DNA of 23,994 bases from Planctomycetota bacterium (lineage in GTDB: Bacteria > Planctomycetota > PUPC01 > JACPCR01), in contig JASLXP010000938.1 in the NCBI GenBank assembly GCA_030740295.1, positions 1 through 23,994 on the forward strand, in the 5' to 3' direction. Made by a program: the position numbers and the translations under genes. How positions within the stretch are numbered: position 1 is the first letter of the stretch; each line of letters opens with the position of its first letter. This document shows, one piece after another, positions 23,422-23,994 of the stretch. The notes below the pieces were generated by a model that did not search any database, was not told where the DNA came from, and worked only from the letters and a program-made list of their open reading frames with translations.

Positions 23422-23994
23422 ATGAAAAGATACTCTCAGCCTATCCACCTGATGGCTCTGGCCGTGCTCTCCGTCCTGCATGCCGAGAGCTTCCAGCCCT
23501 TCCAATCGCAGAACATTCCTTCTGATGCCTGGCAGACATCTGGAGAGAGCGTCAAGGAAGGCGATGGTGTCTATGCTCAGACGGGACGCCCGGCTTTCAC
23601 CTTAACCTTGGCCGATCCCGGCTCTGAGAACTACCTTTTGCGTGGCGAGGTCCTCCTGCCGGGGCCTGGCGCATCGTTCTCTGTAGCAGGTGGAATTCAG
23701 GAATCCGGTGGGAAGTCACTTTCGGCCCGCGGCGGAATCTCACTTCTGAATGATGGCAAGACTCTCAGATTGGGACGTCTCAAGCCGCGAATCGAGAACA
23801 TCACCACAAGCTGGCAGCCGTTCGAGCTCGGGCGTATAGGGAAAACGGCGCAGATCTCGATCGCGGGGATGTCCGTGCCAACCAAGCCGCTCCCATCTGA
23901 AGGTGGCGGTTGCTCGGTCTCACTCGGTCGCGGTGCGAAGGTCAGGAAACTATCCGTACTGCCGCTGCCGGCAGGCTACGTTCCTCTGTCGATA
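23422..23994 (+). CDS. Secreted protein, N-terminal part (runs off the window)
   Basis: The frame from the ATG at 23422 is open to the end of the window (191 codons). It begins with a signal peptide (MKRYSQPIHLMALAVLSVLHA) cleaved about residue 21 before ESFQPFQ. The rest is beta-rich and glycine-rich (FTLTLADPGSENYLLRGEVL, GSSGG-like turns), consistent with a carbohydrate-binding-like jelly roll, but no specific family is recognised. It follows the broken DUF4091-type gene by 81 nt on the same strand and probably belongs to the same secreted set. The usual ribosome site is replaced by the TGAATCC repeat. Confidence 0.75.
   Translation, partial: MKRYSQPIHLMALAVLSVLHAESFQPFQSQNIPSDAWQTSGESVKEGDGVYAQTGRPAFTLTLADPGSENYLLRGEVLLPGPGASFSVAGGIQESGGKSLSARGGISLLNDGKTLRLGRLKPRIENITTSWQPFELGRIGKTAQISIAGMSVPTKPLPSEGGGCSVSLGRGAKVRKLSVLPLPAGYVPLSI

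Noticed and set aside
1..23994. tRNA or rRNA genes
   Set aside because: I saw no cloverleaf with T-loop GGTTCGAATCC-type signature and no rRNA-like stretches in the gaps between genes.

Overview
The window is about 24 kb of GC-rich bacterial DNA (roughly 57-58% by eye). The gene content suggests a saccharolytic member of the Planctomycetota / Lentisphaerota / Hydrogenedentota type. It has very large secreted multi-domain glycan-acting proteins (one with an alpha-glucuronidase-like DUF4838 architecture, one of DUF4091 type), split glyQ/glyS, a Gfo/Idh/MocA oxidoreductase, and hairpin- and heptamer-rich intergenic DNA. An oxygen-sensitive glycyl radical enzyme points to an anaerobic or microaerophilic life. 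The taxonomic call is inference from family content only.

Layout. 1-505: the tail of a gene that may be a histidine kinase, then a stand-alone receiver domain whose phospho-acceptor Asp is Glu. 630-2408 (+): an alpha/alpha-toroid lyase-like protein without signal peptide. 2442-6044 (-): a 1200-aa secreted glycoside-hydrolase-like protein with several carbohydrate-binding-like modules. 6045-6336: hairpin-rich intergenic DNA. 6337-10373 (-): a compact operon reading small membrane protein, moaC, second small membrane protein, glyQ, glyS, with a sigma70-like promoter at 10413-10440 and seven tandem copies of a heptamer just upstream of it. 10500-11142: a decayed fragment of a pterin-4a-carbinolamine dehydratase gene flanked by two hairpin elements. 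11143-13437 (-): a secreted DUF4838 protein. 13709-15308 (+): a possible leader peptide, a FAH-type hydratase/decarboxylase with a lipoprotein signal, and a LutC-like protein. 15409-16071 (-): a GNAT acetyltransferase. 16402-20972 (+): the most interesting block, a spore-photoproduct-lyase-like radical SAM protein 4 nt upstream of a divergent glycyl radical enzyme, then a Gfo/Idh/MocA dehydrogenase. 21075-23340 (+): a secreted DUF4091-type protein broken by a frameshift and probably an internal deletion. 23422-end (+): the start of another secreted protein.

How it fits together. The secreted proteins (2442-6044, 11143-13437, 21075-23340, 23422-end) plausibly bind or process polysaccharide outside the cytoplasm. 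The radical SAM / glycyl radical / oxidoreductase block plausibly carries out anaerobic radical chemistry on a small polyol, sugar or sugar-derived substrate. No transporter or sugar-responsive regulator is in the window, so the substrate cannot be named. The glyQS-moaC operon is housekeeping. The candidate undescribed system is the SPL-like radical SAM plus glycyl radical enzyme pair, because no canonical glycyl-radical activase is encoded in the window and the enzyme lacks the usual Cys-x-Glu active-site signature.
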